From positions 496,001-560,000 of the forward strand of contig CAZVNM010000002.1 in assembly GCA_964628685.1 (NCBI GenBank): a DNA stretch of 64,000 nucleotides, written 5' to 3'. This document shows positions 20,398 to 28,484 of the stretch, piece by piece (the stretch's first letter is position 1; each line of letters begins with the position of its first letter). This stretch comes from CALMEC01 sp964628685 (GTDB lineage: Bacteria > Actinomycetota > Thermoleophilia > Miltoncostaeales > Miltoncostaeaceae). The notes beneath the pieces were generated by a model. That model did not search any database, was not told where the DNA came from, and saw nothing but the letters and a program-made list of their open reading frames with translations. Position numbers and translations under genes: made by a program.

Positions 20398-20676
20398 GTG
20401 GCTTCGGACGGCAGGATCGGTTTCTGGACGCGGGTGGTGGCGGACGCGGTCTTTCGCGACGCGGTGATCGAGGACCCGCTGCGGGCGGTGGCGGAGGTGG
20501 ACGACGTGGAGGCCACCTCGGCCCAGGTGCGCCAGCTCGAGGAGATGGGCGTGGAGGAGCGCCGCGAGTTCATCCAACACGTCGTGCGGGCGGCGTTCAT
20601 GAAGGGCACGGTGGCGCGCTGGGGGCCGCTCGACGAGCAGAACCCCGGTATGTGGGAGCCGTCCGACCAGGAGTGA
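20398..20676 (+). CDS. Small conserved protein, first of a tandem paralogous pair
   Basis: This 92-residue soluble, helical protein is clearly paralogous to the next gene. The two share IGFWTR-V-VADAVFRDAV--DPLRA, then a pattern of helix, -QVR-LEEM---ER-E and VVR-A--KG--ARWGPL. The FRDAV--DP segment resembles the leader-helix pattern of Nif11/NHLP-type peptide precursors, but no maturation enzyme is nearby, so that link is weak. The GTG at 20398 has GGGGAGG nine bases upstream. The function is unknown. Confidence 0.7.
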   Translation: MASDGRIGFWTRVVADAVFRDAVIEDPLRAVAEVDDVEATSAQVRQLEEMGVEERREFIQHVVRAAFMKGTVARWGPLDEQNPGMWEPSDQE

Positions 20677-20758
20677 CCCGTGGTCGGCCCCGGGCCGTGC
20701 GGTTCACGCGCGGCCGTCTCGTCGCTACCCTTCGACGATCGGGCCACCGAGGAGGCGG

Positions 20759-21040
20759 ATGGGCGCGCAGCGCAAGATCGGGTTCTGGACGCGGATGGTC
20801 GCCGACGCCGTGTTCCGCGACGCGGTGCTCGCCGACCCGCTGCGGGCGATGGGGGACGTGGACGACGTCGACGTGTCGGCCGAGCAGATCCGCCGGCTCG
20901 AGGAGATGTCGTACGACGAGCGCATGGAGCTCGTGACCGAGGTGGTGCGCGACGCCTACTTCAGGGGTGCGCTCGCCCGGTTCGGCCCACTGCGCGAGGA
21001 CGGCTCGCTGGGTGGTCCCGAACCACCCGCTCAGGGCTGA
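20759..21040 (+). CDS. Small conserved protein, second of a tandem paralogous pair
   Basis: This 93-residue paralogue of the preceding gene has MGAQRKIGFWTRMVADAVFR at its start and the same FRDAV-ADPLRA, RRLEEMSYDERMELV and RGALARFGPL blocks. The C-terminal tail (REDGSLGGPEPPAQG) differs from its neighbour. The ATG at 20759 follows GAGGAGGCGG. The conserved block is predicted to be three helices. There is no signal peptide and no cysteine. The pair precedes a sulfurtransferase on the same strand at a 73-bp gap. Confidence 0.72.
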   Translation: MGAQRKIGFWTRMVADAVFRDAVLADPLRAMGDVDDVDVSAEQIRRLEEMSYDERMELVTEVVRDAYFRGALARFGPLREDGSLGGPEPPAQG

Positions 21041-21113
21041 GCGCACCCGCATCCCGACGCCGCGCGATGCCCCGCCGGGATGCGCAGACGCGCAAGCGGG
21101 CAGAATCACACCC

Positions 21114-21956
21114 ATGGGATCCATCGTCAGCGCGCACGGGCTCTGGGAGGAGCTCGGCTCCGACCGGCCACCGGTCCTCATCGACGTCCGCTGGTCACTC
21201 GACGGGCCGCCCGGTCGCGACGTGTACGCGGCCGGCCACCTGCCGGGCGCCACCTACGTCGACCTCGACTCCGAACTGGCGGGTCCACCCGGGGTGGACG
21301 GACGTCATCCGCTGCCGGACCCCGAGGTGGTGACGGCGGCGCTGCGCCGGGCGGGTGTGGACGACGACTCGCGGGTCGTCGTCTACGACGACCGCACCGG
21401 AATGGCCGCCGCCCGGGCCTGGTGGGTCTTCCGCGACATGGGCGTCGGCGATGTGCGACTGCTGGACGGCGGGTACGCCGTCTGGGCGGCGGCCGGGTTT
21501 CCCACGACCGTCGAACGGCCGCGTCCGCGGTCCGGCGCGTTCCGGCCGCGGCCGGGCGCCATGCGACGGGTGGACGCCGACGGCGCGGCGCGGCTCGGGG
21601 CCGAGGGGATCCTGCTGGACGTCCGGGCGCCGGAGCGCTTCGAGGGGCGCGTCGAGCCGATCGATCCGGTGGCCGGCCACATCCCGGGTGCCCGCAACGC
21701 CCCGGCGACCGACAGCCTGACGGCCGACGGCACCTTCGCGCCGATCGACGTGCTGCGCGAGCGCTTCGCCGCGCTCGGGGTGCGCCAGGGCGACGAGGTG
21801 GCCGTGTACTGCGGGTCGGGGGTGACCGCCGCCCACGCGATCGTGGCCCTGTGGCGCATCGGGGTGGAGGCCGCCCTGTACCCGGGGTCCTGGAGCGAAT
21901 GGGTCGCGGTCCCGGGACGACCGGTCGCGACCGGGCAGTCCGAATCCGCCGACTGA
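21114..21956 (+). CDS. Two-domain sulfurtransferase (thiosulfate/3-mercaptopyruvate type)
   Basis: This 280-residue tandem rhodanese protein moves sulfane sulfur to cyanide, thioredoxin or another thiol. The N-terminal, catalytically inactive domain spans about residues 5-130 (VLIDVRWSLDGPPGRDVYAAGHLPGA). The C-terminal domain carries the catalytic Cys233 in the loop YCGSGVTA, a form usual in mercaptopyruvate sulfurtransferases. Typical VYDDRTGMAAARAWW and LLDGGYAVWAAAGFP segments are present. The ATG at 21114 is taken. The gene stands alone. Confidence 0.9.
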   Translation: MGSIVSAHGLWEELGSDRPPVLIDVRWSLDGPPGRDVYAAGHLPGATYVDLDSELAGPPGVDGRHPLPDPEVVTAALRRAGVDDDSRVVVYDDRTGMAAARAWWVFRDMGVGDVRLLDGGYAVWAAAGFPTTVERPRPRSGAFRPRPGAMRRVDADGAARLGAEGILLDVRAPERFEGRVEPIDPVAGHIPGARNAPATDSLTADGTFAPIDVLRERFAALGVRQGDEVAVYCGSGVTAAHAIVALWRIGVEAALYPGSWSEWVAVPGRPVATGQSESAD

Positions 21957-22088
21957 CCGGGCCGACCGCGACCCACCACACGCTGTGATCGACGTTTGAC
22001 GCCGCGCCGTCACGGGTAGAACGGATGCGCGGGTCGCGTCGGCCATGACGGCCGATCCCGCATCGCACTACGTGAACGGAGGTCACTC

Positions 22089-22325
22089 GTGGGTTTCATT
22101 CTGAGCATCGTCGTCTTCGCCGCCGGCGCGATCCTGCGCTGGGCGGTCAACGCCAAGGTCGCGGGCATCGAGCTCACGACCATCGGTCTCATCCTCATGG
22201 TCGTCGGTGTCGTCGGTTTCGTCCTCTCCGCCATCCAGTGGATGACGCGCGAGCGGCGCACCGAGCAGGTGGTCGATCAGGGCAACGCCCGGGTCATCAC
22301 CCGCGACGACGTCCCCCGCGCGTAG
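22089..22325 (+). CDS. DUF6458-like small membrane protein
   Basis: This 78-residue protein has two membrane spans (FILSIVVFAAGAILRWAV; LTTIGLILMVVGVVGFVLSAI) and a cytoplasmic basic tail (MTRERRTEQVVDQGNARVIT). It matches a widespread actinobacterial family of two-helix proteins of unknown role. The GTG at 22089 has the site GGAGGTCACTC before it. It converges on trpF, with a hairpin in the 45-bp gap. Confidence 0.75.
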   Translation: MGFILSIVVFAAGAILRWAVNAKVAGIELTTIGLILMVVGVVGFVLSAIQWMTRERRTEQVVDQGNARVITRDDVPRA

Positions 22326-22335
22326 ACCGAAGGCC

Positions 22336-22363
22336 CCGGGGTGGCGCTGCGGCGCCGCCCCGG
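22336..22363. terminator. Bidirectional hairpin between the small membrane protein and trpF
   Basis: A 12-bp stem (CCGGGGTGGCGC / GCGCCGCCCCGG) with one G-T wobble and a 4-base loop sits between two convergent stop codons. Confidence 0.6.
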
Positions 22364-22370
22364 AGGATGA

Positions 22371-23039
22371 TCACCGGCCCGGGAGGGCGGCGCGGACCCG
22401 CTGGACGAACGCCCGCATGCGCGCGGGGTCCTTGCGGACCCCGGCGGCCGACACCCCGCTGATCACGTCGACGCCCGCCGGCCGCACGGTGGTGAGCGCC
22501 GCGGTGATGTTGTCGGGATCGAGGCCGCCGGCCAGGACCACCGGCACGTCGAGGGCCTCCACCACCTGACGGGCGACCTCCCAGTCGAAGCGCCGGCCCG
22601 TGCCGGCGGGGCGCTCGCCGCTGCTCGAGTCGAGCAGGATCTCGCCGGCGCCGGCCTCCACGAAGTAGCGCGCGGTGGCGATCCACACATCGGGTGATCC
22701 GACCGGATATCCGGCCTCGGCGCGAAGCGCTTTGATCACGTGCACGCCGGCCGCCGCCACGCGCGCCACCACCTCCGGCGGCTCGTCCAGGTGCAGCTGC
22801 ACCATGGTGGCGCCGGTCCGCTCCACGATCCGGAGGATGTGGTCGGCGTCACCCCCCACCACGGGCACCCCGACCGTGCCCTCCGCCACGTCCATGAGCT
22901 CCCGCGCCCGCCGGGCGGTGAGCTCCCACGGCACGTCGATGGGGTACTCGACCACGAACCCCAGGCGGTCGGCGCCCGCCTCGACGGCGGTGCGGACGTC
23001 GTCGGGGTGCGTGAGACCGCAGATCTTGACGATCGTCAC
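22371..23039 (-). CDS. trpF: Phosphoribosylanthranilate isomerase
   Basis: This 222-residue TIM-barrel enzyme of tryptophan synthesis performs the Amadori rearrangement of phosphoribosylanthranilate. The catalytic cysteine is in IVKICGLTHPDD, the catalytic aspartate is in ILLDSSSGERP, and the phosphate loops are VVLAGGLDPDNI and VDVISGVSAAGVRKD. The usual FVF/SPR segment is replaced by LGFVVEYPIDVPWELT, so it is a divergent member. It overlaps trpC by 4 bp and is the last gene of the operon. Confidence 0.88.
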   Translation of the reverse strand: MTIVKICGLTHPDDVRTAVEAGADRLGFVVEYPIDVPWELTARRARELMDVAEGTVGVPVVGGDADHILRIVERTGATMVQLHLDEPPEVVARVAAAGVHVIKALRAEAGYPVGSPDVWIATARYFVEAGAGEILLDSSSGERPAGTGRRFDWEVARQVVEALDVPVVLAGGLDPDNITAALTTVRPAGVDVISGVSAAGVRKDPARMRAFVQRVRAALPGR

Positions 23040-23743
23040 GGCCAGCCGACGTCGCAGAGTGAACGGATCATCGCGGCGGGATCATCGGCCCTGAGGATGG
23101 CCGTGCCCACCAGCACCGCGTCCGCCCCGGCGTCGCGGGCGCGCCGGGCGTCGTCCGGCCCGGTGATGGCGCTCTCGCTGATGATCGGGACGTCGCGGGG
23201 AAGCGTCTCGATGAGCGCCTCGGTGCGTCCCACGTCGCCGTCGTCGGTCTCACCGATCGCGATGTCGCGGTTGTTCACGCCGAGGAGGCTCGGTGCGATC
23301 GAACGCGCCCGCAGGAACGTCATCTCCTGCGGGGAGTGGACCTCGACCAGGGTCTCAAGGCCGAGCGCGAGTGCCTCGCCGTGCAGCGTCACGAACGGCA
23401 GGGGTTCGATCATGCGCACGGTCATCAGCTGCACCTGCGCACCGGCGTCGCGGGTATCGGCCAGGTCGGCGGGCCCCCGCGGGAAGTTCTTGCGAAGGAT
23501 CGGCAGATCCGTCACCCCGCGCACGCGGCGGATCAGATCGACCGACCCGCCGAAGTCGCGCTCCTCGGTGACGATCGAGATCCCGGCGATCGGAAGGGAT
23601 GCGTAGATCCGCGCCAGATCCGCGGGGTCGCGTCCCCGAAGCAGGTCGCCCTCCTTGGGGGAGCGCACCTTGACCTCCGCCAGGACGGGCATGACACCCG
23701 CCGCCTGACGCGCGCGGATCGACTCGGTCAGCGTGGTCGTCAC
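23036..23743 (-). CDS. trpC: Indole-3-glycerol-phosphate synthase
   Basis: This 235-residue TIM barrel closes the indole ring. The catalytic lysine is in PVLAEVKVRSPKEGDLL, the second lysine in ILRKNFPRGPA, and conserved GVNNRDI, IISESAIT and VLVGTAILRADDP strands follow. It is about 20 residues shorter at the N-terminus than the usual 255-270, and SESAI replaces the usual SESGI. Together these mark it as a divergent IGPS. The GTG at 23743 overlaps the trpD stop, so it is translationally coupled. Confidence 0.86.
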   Translation of the reverse strand: MTTTLTESIRARQAAGVMPVLAEVKVRSPKEGDLLRGRDPADLARIYASLPIAGISIVTEERDFGGSVDLIRRVRGVTDLPILRKNFPRGPADLADTRDAGAQVQLMTVRMIEPLPFVTLHGEALALGLETLVEVHSPQEMTFLRARSIAPSLLGVNNRDIAIGETDDGDVGRTEALIETLPRDVPIISESAITGPDDARRARDAGADAVLVGTAILRADDPAAMIRSLCDVGWP

Positions 23744-24771
23744 AGCCGGTTGGACGCCGTGACGATCTCCTCCAGCTTGCGTGCGGCGGCGCCCGACGCC
23801 AGGTTCTCCCGGGCCATGTCGACGCCCTTCTCCGGGCTGTCGGCGATGCCCGCGGCGTAGAGCGCGAAGCCGTTGTTGAGAAGCAGGAAGTCGCGGCGGG
23901 GGCCCTCGTCGCGCCCCTCGAAGATGTCGCGGATGATCTCGGCGTTGTAGTCGGGCGGCCCGCCCTGCACGTCGTCGAGCGTCGCACGCGCGAACCCGAA
24001 GTCCTCGGGGGCGATCTCGTAGCGCTCGACCCGGTCGCCCTTCACCTCGGCGATCGACGTGCGGCCGAGGATCGAGATCTCGTCCAGGCCGTCCAGACCG
24101 TGCACCACCAGCACGTGGTGCATGTCGAGCTGCGCCACGACGTCGCCCACCATTCCCACGAGCTGCGGCTGGTAGACGCCCAGCAGATGGCGCGGTGCGC
24201 CGGCCGGGTTGATGAGCGGGCCGATGATCGTGAAGAAGATCGTCTTGATGCCGAGCGCCTGCTCCGGGAAGAACACCTTCATCATGATCGGGTGGAACGC
24301 CGGTGCGTAGAGGAAGCTCCAGCCGACCTCCTCGATCAGCCGCCGGCCCTGGTCGGGCTCCAGCTCCACCTTCACCCCCAGGGCCTCCAGGGCGTCGGCG
24401 CTGCCCGACGACGACGACGAGATGCTGCGGCTGCCGTGCTTGGCCACCGGCGCACCCGCCGCGGCCGTGAGGATCGAGTTGGCCGTGCTCACGTTGAACG
24501 TGGTGAGCCCACCGCCGGTGCCGCACATGTCGATCAGGTCACGGTCGACCTTCGGGTCGATCTGCACGCAGTTGGCGCGCATGGCGCGGGCGATGTAAGC
24601 GACCTCGTCGATGCTCGGACCCTTCATGACGAGCGCGACCAGGAAGCCCGCCACCTGGACGTCGGTCACGGTGTCGTCGCGCATCGCCTCGATGAAGTCG
24701 ACGATCTCGCGCTCCGACAGGTTGATGTTCTGGGTCAGCTTGCCGAGGCTGTTGCGATAGAGCGTGGACAT
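23740..24771 (-). CDS. trpD: Anthranilate phosphoribosyltransferase
   Basis: This 343-residue enzyme transfers phosphoribose from PRPP to anthranilate. The pyrophosphate loop is in MCGTGGGLTTFNVSTANS, where GTGGG replaces the usual GTGGD. The KHGSRSISSSSSGSADALEALGV segment holds the metal and anthranilate site. The N-terminal helical region (MRDDTVTDVQVAGFLVALVMKG) is complete. It is separated by 10 bp from the upstream RAM-domain gene. The GTGGG change touches a metal-proximal position but other key residues are present. Confidence 0.9.
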   Translation of the reverse strand: MSTLYRNSLGKLTQNINLSEREIVDFIEAMRDDTVTDVQVAGFLVALVMKGPSIDEVAYIARAMRANCVQIDPKVDRDLIDMCGTGGGLTTFNVSTANSILTAAAGAPVAKHGSRSISSSSSGSADALEALGVKVELEPDQGRRLIEEVGWSFLYAPAFHPIMMKVFFPEQALGIKTIFFTIIGPLINPAGAPRHLLGVYQPQLVGMVGDVVAQLDMHHVLVVHGLDGLDEISILGRTSIAEVKGDRVERYEIAPEDFGFARATLDDVQGGPPDYNAEIIRDIFEGRDEGPRRDFLLLNNGFALYAAGIADSPEKGVDMARENLASGAAARKLEEIVTASNRL

Positions 24772-24781
24772 GCCCGACCCC

Positions 24782-25024
24782 CTAGAACTTGTAGGTGTGG
24801 AACGCCATGAGCGTCTCGGTGGCGAGGATGTCGTCGACCGGCGCCAGCTTCTCGGTGATGACCTCCGCCATCCGCTCGTACTCCTCCACCTGGACTTTGA
24901 CGACCAGGTCGTACGGGCCCGCCACCGAATGCACCTCCACCACCTCGGGGATCTGGCCCAGCTCGCGTGCGACGGCGCCGACCGATCCGCGTTCCGTGTT
25001 CATCAGGACGATGGCGGTGACCAT
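24782..25024 (-). CDS. Stand-alone Lrp/AsnC ligand-binding (RAM) domain protein
   Basis: This 80-residue protein consists only of the RAM/ACT-like effector domain of Lrp/AsnC regulators: VTAIVLMNTERGSVGAVARELGQIPEVVEVHSVAGPYDLVVKVQ, then a helix and TETLMAFHTYKF. No DNA-binding domain is present. Such proteins form ring oligomers that bind amino acids. As first gene of an operon with trpD, trpC and trpF, it may sense an amino acid and act on a partner regulator or enzyme, which is inference from position. The start is ATG at 25024. Confidence 0.85.
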   Translation of the reverse strand: MVTAIVLMNTERGSVGAVARELGQIPEVVEVHSVAGPYDLVVKVQVEEYERMAEVITEKLAPVDDILATETLMAFHTYKF

Positions 25025-25134
25025 GTGCGCTCCTCTGGGCGGATTCGACCGAAACCGCCTCCACGGTACCAGCGGTGCCGCCCGGTTCGTCCCGTTCGCG
25101 CCCGCCGTGTCGCCCGCTCGCTAACCTGCGTCGG

Positions 25135-26142
25135 ATGAGCGTGCCCATCTCAGTCCTCGACCTGGCGCCGGTCCCGACCGGGGCGAGCCCCGGCGAGGCG
25201 GTCCTTGCGACCCTCGACCTGGCGCGTCGCGTCGACGCGCTGGGCTATCACCGCTACTGGCTGGCGGAGCACCACAACACCCCCGGGATGGCGTGTCCCG
25301 CCCCCGAGGTGATGATCGGTCACGTCGCCTCGGCCACCTCCCACATGCGGGTCGGTGCCGGCGGGATCATGCTGCCCAACCACAGTCCGCTCCACGTGGC
25401 CGAGACCTTCCGGCTGCTCGAGGTGCTGCACCCGGGACGCATCGACCTGGGGTTGGGGCGCGCGCCGGGCACCGACCCGGTCACCGCCCACGCGCTGCGC
25501 CGCGGCGGCACCCCCGGGGAGTTCCCCCAGCAGCTGGCCGAGCTCTTCGCGTTCGCACAGGACGGATTCCCGGCGGACCACCCGTTCCGCAGTGTGCGCG
25601 CCGAGCCGTCCGAGGCCGACCTGCCGCCGGTCTGGATCCTCGGCTCCAGCGAGTACGGCGCCGCGGTGGCGGCGGCGTTCGGCCTGGGGTTCGCGTTCGC
25701 GCGGCACCTCAACCCGCGCGGCGCCGCCGACGCGCTGCGCCGCTACCGGGCGGAGTTCCAGCCCTCACCGGCCATGGCGGAGCCCCTGGCGATCCTGGCG
25801 GTCTCGGCCATCGCCGCATCCTCACAGGAGGAGGCGCGCGACCTGGCGATGTCGATGGGCCTCGGTGTGGTGCGCATGCGGCAGGGGCGTCCGACCAAGC
25901 TCCCCAGTCCGCAGGAGGCGCGTGACCACGCCTGGAGTCCGGCCGAGGAGGACCAGCTTCGCCGCTACATGCGCGCGCAGGTGCTGGGGACGGGTGCGGA
26001 GGTGGCCGCGGGGCTCGCCGAGCTGGTGGACGAGACCGGGGCCGACGAGGTGATGATCATGACCTCGGTGCACGACCCGGCCGCACGGGTGCGAAGCTAC
26101 GAGCTCATCGGCGAGGCGATGGGGACGTCGCCCGCCGCCTGA
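25135..26142 (+). CDS. LLM-class flavin-dependent oxidoreductase
   Basis: This 335-residue TIM-barrel protein is of the luciferase-like monooxygenase family, alkanal monooxygenase-like subgroup. It has SVLDLAPVPTGASPGEAVL, YWLAEHHNTPGMACPAPEVMI, MLPNHSPLHVAETFRLLEVLHPGRIDLGLGRAPG and GSSEYGAAVAAAFGLGFAFARH. The cofactor is FMN or F420 and the substrate is unknown. The ATG at 25135 starts the conserved block. It diverges from the trp operon and converges on the LacI-type gene. Confidence 0.9.
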   Translation: MSVPISVLDLAPVPTGASPGEAVLATLDLARRVDALGYHRYWLAEHHNTPGMACPAPEVMIGHVASATSHMRVGAGGIMLPNHSPLHVAETFRLLEVLHPGRIDLGLGRAPGTDPVTAHALRRGGTPGEFPQQLAELFAFAQDGFPADHPFRSVRAEPSEADLPPVWILGSSEYGAAVAAAFGLGFAFARHLNPRGAADALRRYRAEFQPSPAMAEPLAILAVSAIAASSQEEARDLAMSMGLGVVRMRQGRPTKLPSPQEARDHAWSPAEEDQLRRYMRAQVLGTGAEVAAGLAELVDETGADEVMIMTSVHDPAARVRSYELIGEAMGTSPAA

Positions 26143-26148
26143 GCGGTC

Positions 26149-27108
26149 TCACTCGGGCCGCGGCCCGGTGGAGGTGCGGATCACGAGGCCGGTGGGGAGG
26201 GGCGGTGGACCCGTCGCCGGCTGGCCGCTTTCGATCTGCGCGACCAGCACATCGCCCGCCAGCTCGCCCATCGGCCGGTAGGGGACCATCACGGTCGTGA
26301 GGCCCGCCAGGTCGGCGCCGGGCACGTCGCCGACACCGGTCACCGAGATGTCCTTGGGTGCCGAGAGCCCCTCGTGGAAGACCGCCTCCAGCGCGCCCAG
26401 CGCGAGCGCGTCGTCGAGCGCCACGATCACCGTGGGCCGCTCCTCGGCCTTCAGGATCCTCCGCGTGGCGGTGTTGCCGGCGCTGCGGGTGGGCCAGCCG
26501 GCGTCGTCACCCGACTGGTAGACGCTCAGGCGGGCCCCGGCGGCGATCTGCGTGAACGCGGCCAGCCGGGCGCGCAGCATCGGTGAGGTGAGGACCGCCA
26601 GGTGGTCGTGGCCCAGCTCGCGCAGGTGATCGACCAGGTCACGGATGCCGGCGTCGATGTCGACCACCACACCCAGCGGGTCGTCGTCCGGCGGATCGAT
26701 GCAGATCGCCGGCTGGCGCACGGAGCTCTCGTCCGCGCGGAACAGCACATGACCGTCCACTGGCAGGTCGTTCGTCCGGCCGGCCAGCACGACCGAGAAG
26801 CCGGCGCGATCGCAGGCCGTGGTGAGGCCCTGGACCACGAGCGCGCTCGCCGCGTCGGTGATCTGTCGCGCCGAGTCCCCGTCGCTGCTGTAGGCGATCA
26901 GGTGGCTGCGGCCCAGGGCGAGGGTGCGCGCCGACGGGTTCGGTCCGGCGTACCCCAGCTCACCGGCGGCCTGGAGCACCCGCTCGCGGGTCGCGGCGGC
27001 CACCCGGTGGGGGTTGCTGAAGGTGTTGGACGCCGTCCAGATCGAGACGCCGGCGCGGTGTGCGACGTCCCGCAGGGTCGGTGGTCTGGGAGGCTTGTCA
27101 GCACTCAT
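26149..27108 (-). CDS. LacI-family transcriptional regulator
   Basis: This 319-residue repressor has an N-terminal LacI helix-turn-helix (TLRDVAHRAGVSIWTASNTFSNPHRVAAATRERVLQAAGELGY) and a periplasmic-binding-protein-like effector domain. The effector domain includes GRSHLIAYSSDG, GHDHLAVLTSP and the C-terminal DISVTGVGDVPGADLAGLTTV, where the last is typical of LacI C-lobes. The effector is unknown, probably a sugar or other small metabolite. A palindromic operator lies 24 bp upstream, between it and the divergent ADC-like gene, so it probably controls both. Confidence 0.92.
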   Translation of the reverse strand: MSADKPPRPPTLRDVAHRAGVSIWTASNTFSNPHRVAAATRERVLQAAGELGYAGPNPSARTLALGRSHLIAYSSDGDSARQITDAASALVVQGLTTACDRAGFSVVLAGRTNDLPVDGHVLFRADESSVRQPAICIDPPDDDPLGVVVDIDAGIRDLVDHLRELGHDHLAVLTSPMLRARLAAFTQIAAGARLSVYQSGDDAGWPTRSAGNTATRRILKAEERPTVIVALDDALALGALEAVFHEGLSAPKDISVTGVGDVPGADLAGLTTVMVPYRPMGELAGDVLVAQIESGQPATGPPPLPTGLVIRTSTGPRPE

Positions 27109-27131
27109 CGAAGGCGTTATCGTGCCAGTGT

Positions 27132-27143
27132 CTAACCGTTTAG
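27132..27143. promoter_or_regulatory. LacI-type operator in the divergent promoter region
   Basis: CTAACCGTTTAG is a near-perfect palindrome with a central CG step, the typical LacI-family operator form. It lies between the start codons of the LacI-type gene (27108) and the divergent ADC-like gene (27174). Confidence 0.6.
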
Positions 27144-27173
27144 GCCCAGCCCCACCGCCGATTGGAGATCCGA

Positions 27174-27854
27174 ATGCCCGTTCTTGAAGCCCCGCAGATG
27201 GTCACCGGGAGCCGCATGCTCTACTTCACCTGGGTCCCGGCCGATCCGGACGCGGTCCGTGCGCTGGTCCCGAGTGAACTGAAGGTCGCCGACAACAACC
27301 AGTGCTTCATCAACCAGTACGTCGTCGACTCCACCGAGCAGACGTCCGGGTTCGAGAAGTACTCGCTCACGTACTGCGGCGCGGATCTGGCGGGCGTCGA
27401 CACCCCGGACGGCAACGTCCCGGGCCGGTTCTGGACGCACTACTTCAACGACAACGACGACATGATCGCCTATGCGTCCAAGCGCGGCGTCCCGACCGAG
27501 AAGGCCGACGGCACCACGCTCGAGGTCGACGGCGACACCCTGGTCGCCACGACGTCGGTCGGCGGTGCGCCGCTCATCCGCACCACGGTGAAGGTGGGCG
27601 ACCCGGCCGTGTGGGGGCGTGGACAGCTGCGCTACATCACCAACGTGGACGGCACGCTCACCACGGGCCTCTACCCGTTCGTGGCGCACCTGGTCGACCC
27701 GTTCCAGGTGACCAACATGGAGTTCCTGCAGCCGGACCACCCGGTGTACGCGCTGCGGCCGGCCGACCCGCTCGAGGTCACCTGGGGCTTCTACTCGCCC
27801 AACGCGTCGTTCTGCTACCCGGGCGGCGAGGGCAAGCTGGGCGAGATGCCGTAA
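27174..27854 (+). CDS. Acetoacetate decarboxylase-like protein
   Basis: This 226-residue soluble protein shows the pattern of the ADC-like beta-barrel family: FTWVPADPDAVRALVPSELKV at the start, then SLTYCGADLAGVDTPDGNVPGRFW and a late LEVTWGFYSPNASF. The Schiff-base lysine of true acetoacetate decarboxylase (in a YPKK motif) cannot be placed with certainty. The nearest candidate is the AYASKRGVPTEKADG region. Enzymatic activity is therefore unproven. The ATG at 27174 has GGAG five bases upstream. It is probably regulated by the divergent LacI-type protein. Confidence 0.6.
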   Translation: MPVLEAPQMVTGSRMLYFTWVPADPDAVRALVPSELKVADNNQCFINQYVVDSTEQTSGFEKYSLTYCGADLAGVDTPDGNVPGRFWTHYFNDNDDMIAYASKRGVPTEKADGTTLEVDGDTLVATTSVGGAPLIRTTVKVGDPAVWGRGQLRYITNVDGTLTTGLYPFVAHLVDPFQVTNMEFLQPDHPVYALRPADPLEVTWGFYSPNASFCYPGGEGKLGEMP

Positions 27855-27872
27855 CCGTCAGACGGACATGAG

Positions 27873-27902
27873 CCCGTCCGCGCGGTCGACCGCGCGGACG
27901 GG
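27873..27902. terminator. Perfect 30-nt palindrome between convergent genes
   Basis: Fifteen bases (CCCGTCCGCGCGGTC) are followed immediately by their exact complement, between the stops of the ADC-like gene and the nucleotidyltransferase gene. In RNA it would fold as a stem with a few central bases unpaired and would serve both strands. Confidence 0.65.
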
Positions 27903-27908
27903 ATTCCG

Positions 27909-28484
27909 TCAGGGGGACGCGCCCAGTATCTCGTCGGTCAGCCGTTCGAGCCGCTGGGCGCGTGACTCGTCGGGGCCGATGAGCCGATCGATCCAGCGGG
28001 TCGCCTCGGTGCGGTCGTAGGTGCGGGCCTGCAGGAAGAGGATCTGCTCGATGTCGAGCCAGTCCTTCCGTCGGTCGAAGACCGCCTTGCAGACGACCAG
28101 GTGCTCGGCGCTCAGGATCGGGATGGTGGTGTCGCCGAACGGCACGCGACGCTTGGCGTCCCGACAGGCCTCGTGGAAGGGGTCGTACGAGAAGAACAGG
28201 TCGATCGGCGTTCGGCCCCAGCGCACGCGCAGCTGCCCCTCGCGCTTGGCGGTCTGCAGTGCGGCGCGCCGTTCGATCGTGGCGCCCAGCGCGATGAGCG
28301 CGTCCAGGGTGCGTCCGCCGCGTGCCGGGGTGGCGAACACGTTGACATCGACGTCGACGGTGGCGCGCGGCTCGGCGTAGTACGCCAGTGCCAGCGCCCC
28401 GCCGAAGGCGTGGTCGACGCCGGCACCCTCCAATCCGCCGTCGATCCGGACGATCTTCTCGTCCAGCGACGGTTCGGCGCTCAT
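27909..28484 (-). CDS. AbiEii-like/MNT nucleotidyltransferase, putative toxin
   Basis: This 191-residue protein has a nucleotidyltransferase-like core: HAFGGALALAYYAEPRATVDVDVNVF gives the GG-x-A and DVDV motif, and TPIDLFFSYDPFHEA supplies the third strand. FGDTTIPILSAEHLVVCKAVFDRRKDWLDIEQIL resembles the region after the active site in AbiEii-type transferases. Its ATG overlaps the stop of an upstream partner, which fits a two-gene toxin-antitoxin unit with this as toxin. The substrate (tRNA or protein) is unknown. Confidence 0.65.
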   Translation of the reverse strand: MSAEPSLDEKIVRIDGGLEGAGVDHAFGGALALAYYAEPRATVDVDVNVFATPARGGRTLDALIALGATIERRAALQTAKREGQLRVRWGRTPIDLFFSYDPFHEACRDAKRRVPFGDTTIPILSAEHLVVCKAVFDRRKDWLDIEQILFLQARTYDRTEATRWIDRLIGPDESRAQRLERLTDEILGASP

